From Nitrososphaera sp. (GTDB lineage Archaea > Thermoproteota > Nitrososphaeria > Nitrososphaerales > Nitrososphaeraceae), in NCBI GenBank assembly GCA_029263715.1, contig JAJUFP010000012.1:1-41656 (forward strand): a stretch of DNA of 41,656 nucleotides, in the 5' to 3' direction. Under the pieces are notes generated by a model. The model was given only the letters and a program-made list of their open reading frames with translations. It searched no databases and was not told the origin of the DNA. Positions 1-7,493 of the stretch are shown here, piece by piece. Both the position numbers and the translations under genes were made by a program. Positions within the stretch are counted from its first letter, which is position 1. Every line of letters starts with the position of its first letter.

Positions 1-2
1 AG

Positions 3-94
3 CGGGCCCGTCGGGATTCGAACCCGAGACAGCCGGATCTCTTTCTTTAGAGAAGTTAAAAGTCCGGTACTCTACCTGGCTGAGCTACGGGCCC
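3..94 (-). tRNA. tRNA-Lys(TTT) with an 18-nt intron
   Basis: Read on the minus strand, a 7-bp acceptor stem (GGGCCCG/CGGGCCC), a D arm, an anticodon stem CCGGA/TCCGG and a T arm all form. The loop CTTTTA-A gives anticodon TTT. An 18-nt intron lies at plus positions 39-56, at the canonical 37/38 site. It fits a bulge-helix-bulge: loop CTTT pairs with AAAG in the intron, the bulges are TA|A and AG|A, and the inner helix is CTT/AAG. The discriminator is G at position 3 and CCA is not encoded. Mature length is 74 nt. An AT-rich element around 119-130 is a plausible TATA box about 30 nt upstream. Confidence 0.93.
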
Positions 95-177
95 AAGCAG
101 TTTTACGCTCGTATGCAGCATAATTTAATGGTATTTCAACCTCTACACTTAATTAGCCAGCACGCATCATTATCATA

Positions 178-1143
178 ATGGCTGACCTGGTTTATGGCCG
201 CGGGATAACTGACCTTATCCGTGAGATGCCGTTTTACATCAGCATTTTCAAAAAGATCGCCGCTTACAGGATGTTCAAGATCAAGGCGCCGATGTATGGC
301 TCTGTTGACGTAAACAACGTTTGCAATCTGCACTGCACCCACTGCTACTGGTGGCTTAACAGAAAGGAAGAGCAGGATCTTTCTGCCGAGGACTGGCGCA
401 AGATAATCCGCGAAAAGATAAACAAGAACCACATATTCGTCGTCACCTTGGTGGGAGGTGAGCCAACCCTCCGGCCGGACGTAATAGAGATGTTCTGCAA
501 GGAGATGCCCAAGCGGGTCTGTGTGGTCACCAATGCCACGTTCCCGCTAAAAAGGTTTGACGACCTGTACTTTTACTGGGTCTCGATGGACGGAACCGAG
601 GAAACCCACGACAAGATAAGGGGCAAGGGATCCTACGCAAAGACCAAGAAGAACATACTTGATTACATAGCAGGCCCCGACCGGCATGGCAAGCCAGCAT
701 GGAAGGACATCTGGATAACCATGACCATAAACTCCCAGAACTATGCCACGGTTCAGGATCTTGTCGAGGAATGGCGGGGCAAGGTAAACAAGATCGGCTT
801 TCAGTTCCACACCCCCTTCATGAAAGGAGACCCGCTTTTCATGCCCTTTGGGGAGAAGCGCAACGAAGTGGTGGACGGCATAATAGCGCTGAAGAAAAAG
901 TATCCAGACTTTGTAATAAACGACATCAGGCAGATTTCCCTGATGAAGGGCAACTGGGGCGGAATCGGGACCACCCCGGTGGACTGCCCATCGTGGGCCA
1001 TACTTTCGCTTGACCACATGGGGCGCGTAAAGCAGCCATGCTGCATAGGAAGCGCAGACAGCAAGGCCATGAAGCCCATATGCGAGGAGTGCGGCCTTGG
1101 CTGCTACTCGATACTTGTGGCGCAGGGAATAGTAGGCAACTAG
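178..1143 (+). CDS. Radical SAM protein with C-terminal cysteine cluster (SPASM-like)
   Basis: The 321-aa protein has the radical SAM signature CX3CX2C (C49, C53, C56), followed by a GGEPTLRPD stretch that matches the family's SAM-binding GGEP motif. The C-terminus holds six further cysteines (C270, C288, C289, C302, C305, C309), a pattern typical of SPASM-like auxiliary iron-sulfur clusters. The expected chemistry is therefore radical-based modification of a peptide or small molecule in the cytoplasm; the substrate cannot be read from the sequence. A TTAATTAG element at 148-155 sits about 26 nt before the ATG, so the transcript is probably leaderless. The stop codon overlaps that of the convergent cyclase gene. 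Family call is firm, function unknown. Confidence 0.85.
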   Translation: MADLVYGRGITDLIREMPFYISIFKKIAAYRMFKIKAPMYGSVDVNNVCNLHCTHCYWWLNRKEEQDLSAEDWRKIIREKINKNHIFVVTLVGGEPTLRPDVIEMFCKEMPKRVCVVTNATFPLKRFDDLYFYWVSMDGTEETHDKIRGKGSYAKTKKNILDYIAGPDRHGKPAWKDIWITMTINSQNYATVQDLVEEWRGKVNKIGFQFHTPFMKGDPLFMPFGEKRNEVVDGIIALKKKYPDFVINDIRQISLMKGNWGGIGTTPVDCPSWAILSLDHMGRVKQPCCIGSADSKAMKPICEECGLGCYSILVAQGIVGN

Positions 1144-1766
1144 AGGACGGCCAGCGCGCGTACCGGCGAGCCGCTGGCTCCGGCCAGCTTTAGCGGTGTC
1201 ACGACAAGGGTAAACCGGCTTTTCGTTATTTTGTCCAAGTTGCAGAGGTTTTCAACAACCAGCACCCCGGCAGGAAGCAGTATGTTGTGTGCTGTGAAAT
1301 CAGGATCGTATGCAGGGTCGATGCTGGGCCCGTCTATTGCCACGGCATTGACCTTCCTTTCCACCAGGTACTTGGCGGCCTCCCCCGAGAGCCCCGGGTT
1401 TTCTTTCATGTAGCTGTCTTTTTCGTAGCTGTGCTCCCAGCCGGTGGCAAGCACCACAGTATCGTTTTTCCGTATCTTGCCCTTGATATCGGAGACTTGG
1501 ACTGTCTCGTTGGCCTTCAGAGGCACTCTTAGCAGCAGGGCGCTTCCCAGAAATCTGTCGGCAGAGATCATGTCGATGGACTTGCTTCCAGGGCTAAAAT
1601 GCGACGGCGCATCCATGTGCGTTCCGGTATGGGTGCTCATGTGCACCACCTCCGAGTCGTACTTGTGGACATCAAACCTTGACCAGGCAATAAACGTCGG
1701 CTGCGGCGAGCCGGGAAAGACCTTGATATCTGGAGAGACGCTCATCGTCAGGTCTATAATCCGCAT
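1140..1766 (-). CDS. Cyclase family protein (kynurenine formamidase-like hydrolase)
   Basis: The 208-aa protein carries the metal-binding motif of the cyclase/KynB family, HTGTHMDAPSH (H46, H50, D52, H56). This family consists of divalent-metal amidohydrolases that open or form cyclic amides, for example N-formylkynurenine formamidase and isatin hydrolase. The length and N-terminal start (IIDLT, then a proline-rich stretch) match the family. The neighbours do not form an obvious kynurenine pathway, so the substrate is left open. The gene is convergent with the radical SAM gene; their stop codons overlap by about 3 nt. Confidence 0.8.
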   Translation of the reverse strand: MRIIDLTMSVSPDIKVFPGSPQPTFIAWSRFDVHKYDSEVVHMSTHTGTHMDAPSHFSPGSKSIDMISADRFLGSALLLRVPLKANETVQVSDIKGKIRKNDTVVLATGWEHSYEKDSYMKENPGLSGEAAKYLVERKVNAVAIDGPSIDPAYDPDFTAHNILLPAGVLVVENLCNLDKITKSRFTLVVTPLKLAGASGSPVRALAVL

Positions 1767-1818
1767 GCTTTTGGATCCAGAAAAGTTCCTAATAAGCAGA
1801 TGCAGTACAGATGACGAA

Positions 1819-1826
1819 TTTTAAAT
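1819..1826 (+). promoter_or_regulatory. TATA box of the RAM-domain gene
   Basis: A TTTAAATG element lies about 40 nt before the ATG at 1864 and is the best archaeal TATA candidate in the gap. It implies a short untranslated leader. Confidence 0.45.
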
Positions 1827-1863
1827 GCGATTTGTTTAATAACCAAGGTTTTGATAATAGCGT

Positions 1864-2115
1864 ATGCCAACAGCTTATGTCCTTATCAACTGCGATCTCG
1901 GATCTGAGGAAGACATTATCCGTGATTTGAAGAAGCTGCCAGAGGCCGTCGAGGTAAGCGGTGTGTACGGCGTGTACGACATCATCGCCAAGATCAGGGC
2001 AGACACCATGGACAAGCTTCGGGAAACCATAACCTGGCATGTAAGAAAGATAGACAAGGTCAGGTCGACTCTGACCATGATAGTTATAGAAGGTCAGGGA
2101 GAGAAGAAAAAGTAA
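1864..2115 (+). CDS. Stand-alone Lrp/AsnC ligand-binding (RAM) domain protein
   Basis: The 83-aa protein is a complete RAM domain (the regulatory ligand-binding half of Lrp/AsnC regulators) with no helix-turn-helix. It shows the usual alternation: a first strand AYVLINCDLG, an acidic helix, the VYGVYDIIAKI strand, and a last strand TLTMIVIEG. Stand-alone RAM proteins are common in Thaumarchaeota; family members bind amino acids or assemble into ring oligomers with full-length Lrp proteins. A paralogue is encoded at 7494-7724 and shares the GVYDI and STLTMIV blocks. The Lys-rich tail GEKKK is specific to this copy. The ligand is unknown. Confidence 0.88.
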   Translation: MPTAYVLINCDLGSEEDIIRDLKKLPEAVEVSGVYGVYDIIAKIRADTMDKLRETITWHVRKIDKVRSTLTMIVIEGQGEKKK

Positions 2116-3279
2116 TCATATCAGGCTCTTTACCTGGCTTGCCACCTGCAAGGCTTCCTGCTGGCTGTTGAAAAAGTGCGGCGCGGCTCTAACCCCCTTC
2201 TTTCCTTTTCCTATATCGCGTTCAGCAAGCACGATGTTGTTGCTTTCCAGCTTCTTGACCATCGATGAAGAATCTGCAGATGAAGTAAAGGTGACTATGG
2301 ATGTTCTTTGGTCAGGGTCGTCTGGGCCGTGCATCGTGATTCCAGGGATCTTGGCAAGTTCATCATGAAGTGTGTTGGCCACCTTCATGTTTCTGCTCCG
2401 GATGTTATCCAATCCTAGCCGGAGAACGTATCGGATGGATGCTTCAAGCCCAGCAGCTCCGGGGTAGTTGCGAAAGCCTGTCTGAAGGCGCGCCGGCATG
2501 TCCATGTACGCCAAGATGCCGGTGCTCGACAGTGTTGCGGATTCTCCTCCTATCGATGGTGGGGTAAGCAGTTCCGACGCTTCCTTGCTGCAGTAAAATA
2601 TTCCAATGCCGGTAGGCCCGCAAAGCCATTTGAATCCGGGAAAGGCCATAAAGTGGCAGCCAATTTTCTTGACGTCTATTTTGATGGTGCCGGCAGTCTG
2701 CGCCGCATCCACAAAGAAGAGCAGGTTGTTTTCTCTTGCAATCCTGCCCACCTGTTCTACCGGCATTATGGCGCCGGTGTTGTACAGGGCATGGCTCATG
2801 GCAACAAGCCGGCTTCCCTTGGTCATCTTTTCAAGCTGCCCCATATCAAACATGCCGTTTCCGTCTATGTCCAGCTCCTTGAGGGCCACGCCCCTTGTCT
2901 GCGACAGGCGCAGCCAGGGCAGGTAGTTGGCGTAATGCTCGTGCCGGCCTCCCCTGACGACGATGGAATCGCCCTTCTTCCATTCAATGCCGTTGGCCAC
3001 CAGGTTTATGCCGTCGGTGGTGCTCTGCACAAGGACCACTTCTTCCGGCTCGCAGCCTATTAGATGCGAAACCCTCAGTTTAAGCTCGCCAAGAAGCGAG
3101 GTGATATACTCGGCAGTGCTTGACGAATCAGGGCCTTCCTCCGCGCACTTGAGCATGAAATCGGTCATGGTCTTGATGGTTACCAGCGGCGTGGGAGCTA
3201 TCGCACCGTTGTTCATGTAGACAATCTTTTTCGTTACTGGAAAATCAAGGCGGATCTGTTCGCTGTTTTCGTCTGTCAT
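2116..3279 (-). CDS. PLP-dependent class V aminotransferase (cysteine desulfurase-like fold)
   Basis: The 387-aa protein has the class V layout: an early MNNG substrate loop, a FVDAAQ motif (D191, Q194) that holds the PLP ring, and the Schiff-base lysine in FPGFKWLCGPTGIG (K217). It resembles SufS/Csd and isopenicillin N epimerase-like proteins. Near the C-terminus the SufS active-site loop, which normally contains a catalytic Cys, reads RAAPHFFN, so a canonical cysteine desulfurase role is doubtful. A more general lyase, epimerase or aminotransferase function is likelier. The start is supported by an AGGAGGT Shine-Dalgarno-like element about 13 nt upstream (around 3293-3299). It lies only 30 nt from the divergent gene at 3310. 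Confidence 0.83.
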   Translation of the reverse strand: MTDENSEQIRLDFPVTKKIVYMNNGAIAPTPLVTIKTMTDFMLKCAEEGPDSSSTAEYITSLLGELKLRVSHLIGCEPEEVVLVQSTTDGINLVANGIEWKKGDSIVVRGGRHEHYANYLPWLRLSQTRGVALKELDIDGNGMFDMGQLEKMTKGSRLVAMSHALYNTGAIMPVEQVGRIARENNLLFFVDAAQTAGTIKIDVKKIGCHFMAFPGFKWLCGPTGIGIFYCSKEASELLTPPSIGGESATLSSTGILAYMDMPARLQTGFRNYPGAAGLEASIRYVLRLGLDNIRSRNMKVANTLHDELAKIPGITMHGPDDPDQRTSIVTFTSSADSSSMVKKLESNNIVLAERDIGKGKKGVRAAPHFFNSQQEALQVASQVKSLI

Positions 3280-3309
3280 ATTGTTATATCAGACCTCCTA
3301 CAACAATGG

Positions 3310-3945
3310 ATGGTGGACTCCTATAACCATGATCGTATCCTGAGCAGAAAGGGCCTTAACACCTTGATGTTTGACGACCCCTACTCCAAGCTTGGATACA
3401 TATCCAGCCTGATACAGTCCTTTGACAAGGTGGTGTACATAGACCTTGATACGGCATTAACCGCGTACCTGCGCGCCGGTCTTGTCAAGTGCAACAGGAT
3501 GGATCTTTATCTTCCCTCCGAAGGCAGGTTTGCCCCGATACTCAAAGATGTGCTGGCAGCCGTGCAGGCAAGCTCGCTGGTGGTATTTGATTCTGTCAAC
3601 AGCTTTTACAGCGTTTATTACGACTACTTCAGCAGGCAGGAGCAAAGGGCCATTGGAGACCTGAACCACCTGCTGTCGGTTTTTTTGATGCTGCTTTTAA
3701 GACAGGGAATTTCGTATGGCGTGCCCGTCCTGGTTACAAGCATGCTCAGGTACAGAAAGGTCGGTGGGTGGAAGCAGTCGCCGGCAAGCAGGAGGCTGCT
3801 GCAGCAAAAAAGCGCAACAAGGATGAACGCCAGGCAATCAGAGGACAGCATACTGGTGGAGATTATCCAGCACGAGACCATACCGGCAGGGACCATCTTT
3901 TCTTGCCGGCCTACAATTTCACGTTTACAAGCAGGTAGCCAATAA
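3310..3945 (+). CDS. Degenerate RecA-superfamily (RadA/RadB/KaiC-like) protein
   Basis: The 211-aa protein has the core strand order of RecA-like ATPases: a GLNTLMF strand, then KVVYIDLDT, then a Walker B-like strand SLVVFDSVNSFYS, then a strand VPVLVTSML. The P-loop expected after the first strand reads DDPYSKLG, not GxxxxGK[ST], so ATP binding is probably lost. Residues after about 150 are basic and end in an untypical tail that overlaps the convergent gene by 35 nt. An alternative ATG exists 4 nt upstream in another frame. It could be a regulatory paralogue of a recombinase. The fold call rests on motifs only. Confidence 0.55.
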   Translation: MVDSYNHDRILSRKGLNTLMFDDPYSKLGYISSLIQSFDKVVYIDLDTALTAYLRAGLVKCNRMDLYLPSEGRFAPILKDVLAAVQASSLVVFDSVNSFYSVYYDYFSRQEQRAIGDLNHLLSVFLMLLLRQGISYGVPVLVTSMLRYRKVGGWKQSPASRRLLQQKSATRMNARQSEDSILVEIIQHETIPAGTIFSCRPTISRLQAGSQ

Positions 3946-4237
3946 AGGTAGCAATTCCAAGCGTGCCAAAGCCAGCAGCAAGAAAAGTTGTCTGGGTTTT
4001 TGGCACCGGGGACTGGCCTGACCGGTAAAGCAAAAAGACCCCTGCCATGCCGATGAAAAGGATCATGGTGATGGCAGCAGTCTCGCCCATGGTTTGGACG
4101 CCTCTTGTTGGGAGAAGGAAGGCTCCAATGCCAGACCCCTCTGTTGCGGCGTTGACCAAGCCTGAAGCCAGAGCAAAGAAAGCAATAAGGTAGGCTCCGG
4201 CCACTACGATTACTGGCTTTGGGACACCGGCAAGCAT
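3911..4237 (-). CDS. Small membrane protein with three TM segments
   Basis: The 108-aa protein has three hydrophobic segments (about residues 8-29, 52-70 and 84-104), joined by short polar loops. No family could be recognised. A TATA-like element on the minus strand (around 4254-4263) sits about 25 nt before the ATG, which supports this start and a leaderless transcript. The 3' end overlaps the convergent RecA-like gene. Archaeal membrane proteins of this size are often lineage-specific, so only the membrane location is inferred. Confidence 0.65.
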   Translation of the reverse strand: MLAGVPKPVIVVAGAYLIAFFALASGLVNAATEGSGIGAFLLPTRGVQTMGETAAITMILFIGMAGVFLLYRSGQSPVPKTQTTFLAAGFGTLGIATFIGYLLVNVKL

Positions 4238-4253
4238 GGTTGCGGCTACAAGC

Positions 4254-4263
4254 CTTAAAATCT
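4254..4263. promoter_or_regulatory. Central TATA-like element shared by two divergent genes
   Basis: The AT-rich element CTTAAAATC lies midway between the ATG at 4237 (minus) and the ATG at 4285 (plus). It is about 20-26 nt from each, the distance expected for leaderless transcription in both directions. Confidence 0.4.
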
Positions 4264-4284
4264 GCTTGATAAATAAATTCTTTC

Positions 4285-4491
4285 ATGAAGTGCCAGGCCT
4301 GCAGCAGGGAGGCCCAGGACAAGTACTGCAAGTACCACGGCCGCGCGCTGCAAGGCCTGCAGGAACATTACAAGGTATGGGAAAAGGCGTACGGTCAGAT
4401 CTCCTGGCTAGATTTCTTGGCAAGGCTGCTGGAGATGAAAGAAACAGGAACGTGGGCAAAAGAAGTGATATCTGCAGAATTGAAAAAGTAA
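4285..4491 (+). CDS. Small zinc-binding protein, function unknown
   Basis: The 68-aa product begins with a compact putative zinc site, CX2C (C3, C6) followed by C15 and H18, and continues as an amphipathic helical region rich in Glu and Lys. The codon use matches neighbouring genes, and the TATA-like element about 26 nt upstream supports the start. No family was recognised. The protein fits the small zinc-finger proteins often seen in archaea, which may bind nucleic acid or protein partners. Confidence 0.6.
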   Translation: MKCQACSREAQDKYCKYHGRALQGLQEHYKVWEKAYGQISWLDFLARLLEMKETGTWAKEVISAELKK

Positions 4492-4512
4492 GGAATTTGG
4501 GCCATGGACCCC

Positions 4513-6171
4513 TTACATTTCCATGCCGCCCATTCCACCCATGCCGCCCATACCGCCGGGTGGTGCGGGTGGTCCGCCGGACTTGGTTGAAGCAATCACA
4601 TCGTCGATCCTGAGGATCATCGATGCAGCCTCGGTGGCAGACTTGATTATCTGCTCCTTTACTGCCAGCGGCTCTACGACATCAAGCTTGGACATGTCAG
4701 ATACCTTGTTGTTTCTTGCGTCTACCCCGGTCCATTTGGCGCCCTTGCTCTGCTTTGCGCGAAGCTCTGTCAGCGTGTCAATGGGATCCATGCCGGCATT
4801 CTCTGCCAGTGCCAGCGGGATGACTTCAAGGGCCTCGGCGAATTTTTCTGCGGCCAGCTGCTCCCTTCCGGAAAGGGTGCTTGCCCACTCCCGCAGCTTT
4901 GAGGCTGCGTAGGCTTCTGGAGCTCCGCCGCCTGCAACGATGGCCGGCTTTTCGATGACGTCTTTGGCCACCATCAGTGCATCGTGGACGGACCTGTCGG
5001 CCTCATCAACAACGCGCTGTGAGCCGCCGCGAATCAGTATTGTAACGGACTTGGGGTGCTTGCAGCCCTCGATAAAGACCCACTTGTCTGTCTCTACCTT
5101 GCGCTCCTCGACCAGATCTGCAGAACCAAGGTCCTTGGATGTCAGGTCATCAAGATTGTTGACTATCCTTGCACCGGTGGCGCGGGACATCTTGGTCATG
5201 TCGCTTTCCTTGACTCTTCTGACGGCAAGGATGCCGGCCTTGGCCAGGTAGTGCTGCGCAATGTCATCGATTCCCTTCTGGCAGACGACGACGTTGGCAC
5301 CTGCAGAGACGATCTTGTCGACCATGCTCTTGAGTATCTTGTTCTCTTCTTCCAGGAACATCTTCATCTGTTCTGGAGAGCTGATGTTGATCTTGGCATC
5401 GAATTCTGTCTTCTCGATCTCAAGGGCAGAGTTGATGAGCGCAATCTTGGCCTTTTCCACGCGCTTTGGCATGCCGCCGTGAACTACTTCCTTGTCAAGA
5501 ACGATTCCCTTGATGAGCTTTGTATCTCGGATGGAGCCGCCGGCCTTCTTTTCCACCTTGATGTCGTCGACATCCATCTTGCCTGCGTTGTCTGCCTTCT
5601 CGGATACTGCCAGTGCGGCGTTGACCACGATTGCGGCAAGGTCGTCTGCCTCTTTTGAGACCAGCTTGGTCTGCATCGAGGTTCTGGCTATCCTTGTCAG
5701 TTGGTCTTTTTCATTGCCGGAAACCTTCTGGGCGATGTCGTTCAAAACTTCGATGGCTTTAGCGGCGCTTTTTCTATAACCGTCAACAATTATGGTAGGA
5801 TGCACGTCTTTGCTGATAAGCTCCTCGGCCTTTTCCAGCAGGGCACCGGCAAGCACCACCACGGATGTGGTACCGTCTCCGACCTCGTTGTCGGTGGCCT
5901 TGCTTATCTCCACCATCATCTTGGCCGCCGGGTGCTGCACGTCAATCTCCTTGAGAATGGTGGCACCATCGTTGGTGATGGTGACATCGCCAAGCGAGTC
6001 TACCAGCATCTTGTCCATGCCACGTGGTCCAAGAGAAGTCCGTACGATCTCTGCGATAAGTTTGGCCGCAGTTATGTTATTCTTCTGGGCATCTCGACCC
6101 TTTGTCTGCGATGCTCCTTCCTTCAGTATCAAAACGGGAACTCCGCCAGCTGATGCTTGCTGTATTGACAT
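4513..6171 (-). CDS. thsA: Thermosome (group II chaperonin) subunit
   Basis: The 552-aa protein is full length for an archaeal chaperonin subunit. It shows LGPRGMDKMLVD near the N-terminus, the ATPase motif GDGTTSVVVLAG, and the apical region with the helical lid, and ends in the usual flexible GGM-repeat tail. It assembles into a double ring with a built-in lid that folds proteins using ATP. The start is set by an AGGAGG Shine-Dalgarno element (6182-6187 on the plus strand) ten nt before the ATG, and by a TATA box at 6221-6229. It is transcribed alone as a monocistronic unit. The symbol denotes the family; alpha or beta type was not resolved. Confidence 0.97.
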   Translation of the reverse strand: MSIQQASAGGVPVLILKEGASQTKGRDAQKNNITAAKLIAEIVRTSLGPRGMDKMLVDSLGDVTITNDGATILKEIDVQHPAAKMMVEISKATDNEVGDGTTSVVVLAGALLEKAEELISKDVHPTIIVDGYRKSAAKAIEVLNDIAQKVSGNEKDQLTRIARTSMQTKLVSKEADDLAAIVVNAALAVSEKADNAGKMDVDDIKVEKKAGGSIRDTKLIKGIVLDKEVVHGGMPKRVEKAKIALINSALEIEKTEFDAKINISSPEQMKMFLEEENKILKSMVDKIVSAGANVVVCQKGIDDIAQHYLAKAGILAVRRVKESDMTKMSRATGARIVNNLDDLTSKDLGSADLVEERKVETDKWVFIEGCKHPKSVTILIRGGSQRVVDEADRSVHDALMVAKDVIEKPAIVAGGGAPEAYAASKLREWASTLSGREQLAAEKFAEALEVIPLALAENAGMDPIDTLTELRAKQSKGAKWTGVDARNNKVSDMSKLDVVEPLAVKEQIIKSATEAASMILRIDDVIASTKSGGPPAPPGGMGGMGGMGGMEM

Positions 6172-6220
6172 TTTTCACATTCCTCCTAAAATTGTACAAT
6201 AATTTCAAAGTCGCGGGATA

Positions 6221-6229
6221 TTTTAAACT
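6221..6229 (-). promoter_or_regulatory. Thermosome promoter (TATA box)
   Basis: On the minus strand the sequence AGTTTAAAA lies about 50 nt before the chaperonin ATG. An AGGAGG ribosome-binding site at 6182-6187 follows it, so this gene has a leader, unlike many neighbours. Confidence 0.6.
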
Positions 6230-6248
6230 TGCTGTACTTGGCGCCGCT

Positions 6249-7244
6249 TCATTTGGTGAGTCGGATCCTTGCTATTCCGTTAAGGTAGTGTATGTACTCC
6301 ACCACGGGATTTGCCGCAGAGTCCGGTAGCTTTGCCGTAGTCTCGTATTTTCGCTGGCCGCGGGCGGTGATTCTTACCAGCCGGGTATCCGGATCGTATC
6401 TGGCCTCTATCTCTGATGCGTCGGTAACGCCCCTTATCTCGGCAATAATCTCGTAGTAGTTTGAACCCTCGATGACCTCTGGTGCAGACTCGGACACCAC
6501 GTCTTCTAGCTTGGGCCGCACTTTCTTGACCGGCGGCTTTCTGAGAACCGGGCCCTTACCACCAGGGACCTGCAGCTTTGGAAGGATCATGCCCCGGCCC
6601 ACAAAACCTGCTGCAACGCCAGCAACAAAGCCGCCAATGTGGGCAAGGTACGCGACGCCGCTGGTATCACCGATCAGCACGAATATGACCTGCAGAACGA
6701 ACCAGAAGGGTATGTAGGCAATGGCAGGAATGCGTACCGTGGTGATAAAGAAAGCCATGATTATCGTAAAGATCTTGGCCCGGGGGAACATGACCAGGTA
6801 CGCTCCAAGTATGCCGGATATGGCCCCGGACGCGCCCACTGCAGGCACCATCCCATCGCCGGTGGACACGGCGTACACGCTGTGTATCAGCGCTGCCGCA
6901 GCTCCCCATGCCAGGTAAATCAGTATGTATTTTACGCGTCCAAACTTGTCCTCGATGTTGTCGCCAAATACGAAGAGGAATACCATGTTGCCTATGATGT
7001 GGGCAATGCCGCCGTGCATGAACATCGAAGTAACCATGCTCAGCGCACCAGCAGGAAAGTTGGAGAAAAGCAGGTCAGGGACAGTCCCGTAAGTCAGGAA
7101 AAGGTCTCTTACAGCCTGCTCATCGGTAAAGAAGCTTGTTGATGCGGCCTCCCAGAGAAAGACAATGGCGTTGATGGCAATCAGTGCATAGTTCAGGTAC
7201 GGCCTGCCGTGAATCCGCTCTGTATCATCATGAATTGGGAACAT
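6249..7244 (-). CDS. Rhomboid intramembrane serine protease with C-terminal Hsp20-like domain
   Basis: Residues about 15-220 form a six-helix rhomboid: HGGIAHIIGNM in TM2, the nucleophile in GASG (S139), and the partner His in AHIGGFVAG (H202). Family members cut transmembrane helices within the membrane. A basic linker (about 221-250) leads to residues 256-331, which look like an alpha-crystallin/Hsp20 fold: YYEIIAEIRGV, then RLVRITARG, a TTAKLP strand, and a closing LNGIARIRLTK that matches the NGxLxIxxxK signature. The fusion suggests that substrate recognition or anti-aggregation is tethered to the protease. The rhomboid call is firm; the tail domain is inferred from pattern. The gene is transcribed alone. 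Confidence 0.88.
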   Translation of the reverse strand: MFPIHDDTERIHGRPYLNYALIAINAIVFLWEAASTSFFTDEQAVRDLFLTYGTVPDLLFSNFPAGALSMVTSMFMHGGIAHIIGNMVFLFVFGDNIEDKFGRVKYILIYLAWGAAAALIHSVYAVSTGDGMVPAVGASGAISGILGAYLVMFPRAKIFTIIMAFFITTVRIPAIAYIPFWFVLQVIFVLIGDTSGVAYLAHIGGFVAGVAAGFVGRGMILPKLQVPGGKGPVLRKPPVKKVRPKLEDVVSESAPEVIEGSNYYEIIAEIRGVTDASEIEARYDPDTRLVRITARGQRKYETTAKLPDSAANPVVEYIHYLNGIARIRLTK

Positions 7245-7290
7245 GCCGCCGGCTTTCTACCTCTAGAACAAACCTATCAGAAATAAGTCT

Positions 7291-7452
7291 TTAGCTAAAT
7301 CCAAATGGATTCGTGTTAGGCATGTCGCCGCCCCTTTCGCTGTGTGCCTTCCTCATATGCCGCTGCATACGCTCTTTTTCGTCAAAAGTCATGTTGCAAT
7401 ACTGACACTTGAATGATCCTTTGCCCTCTTCTTTCTTTTTAAATAGGCCCAA
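7291..7452 (-). CDS. C2H2 zinc-finger mini-protein
   Basis: This 53-aa gene starts with TTG (plus-strand CAA at 7450-7452) and stops at 7291-7293. Its core is one classical C2H2 finger: C16-X2-C19-X12-H32-X4-H37, with an aromatic residue before the first Cys (F14) and a Phe inside the finger (F23). A basic GLFKKKEEGKG leader precedes the finger and a GGDMPNTNPFGFS tail follows. An in-frame TAG lies six codons before the TTG, which limits the possible starts. The gene sits 41 nt downstream of the RAM-domain gene on the same strand and may be cotranscribed with it. Single C2H2 fingers are frequent in Thaumarchaeota; the role is unknown. Confidence 0.72.
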   Translation of the reverse strand: MGLFKKKEEGKGSFKCQYCNMTFDEKERMQRHMRKAHSERGGDMPNTNPFGFS

Positions 7453-7493
7453 CGGATCTATTGACTAGATACTGCCTGATTAAAGTTGCGGAT

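Noticed and set aside
3624-4331. Minus-strand frame of 235 aa covering the RecA-like and 3-TM genes.
   Set aside because: It is Cys/Arg/His-rich, matches no family, and is offset from the 3-TM frame that has clear helices and a promoter.
4523-6202. Several long plus-strand open frames opposite the thermosome gene.
   Set aside because: Their proteins are Ser/Leu-rich low-complexity shadows caused by codon bias; none has a recognisable motif or start context.
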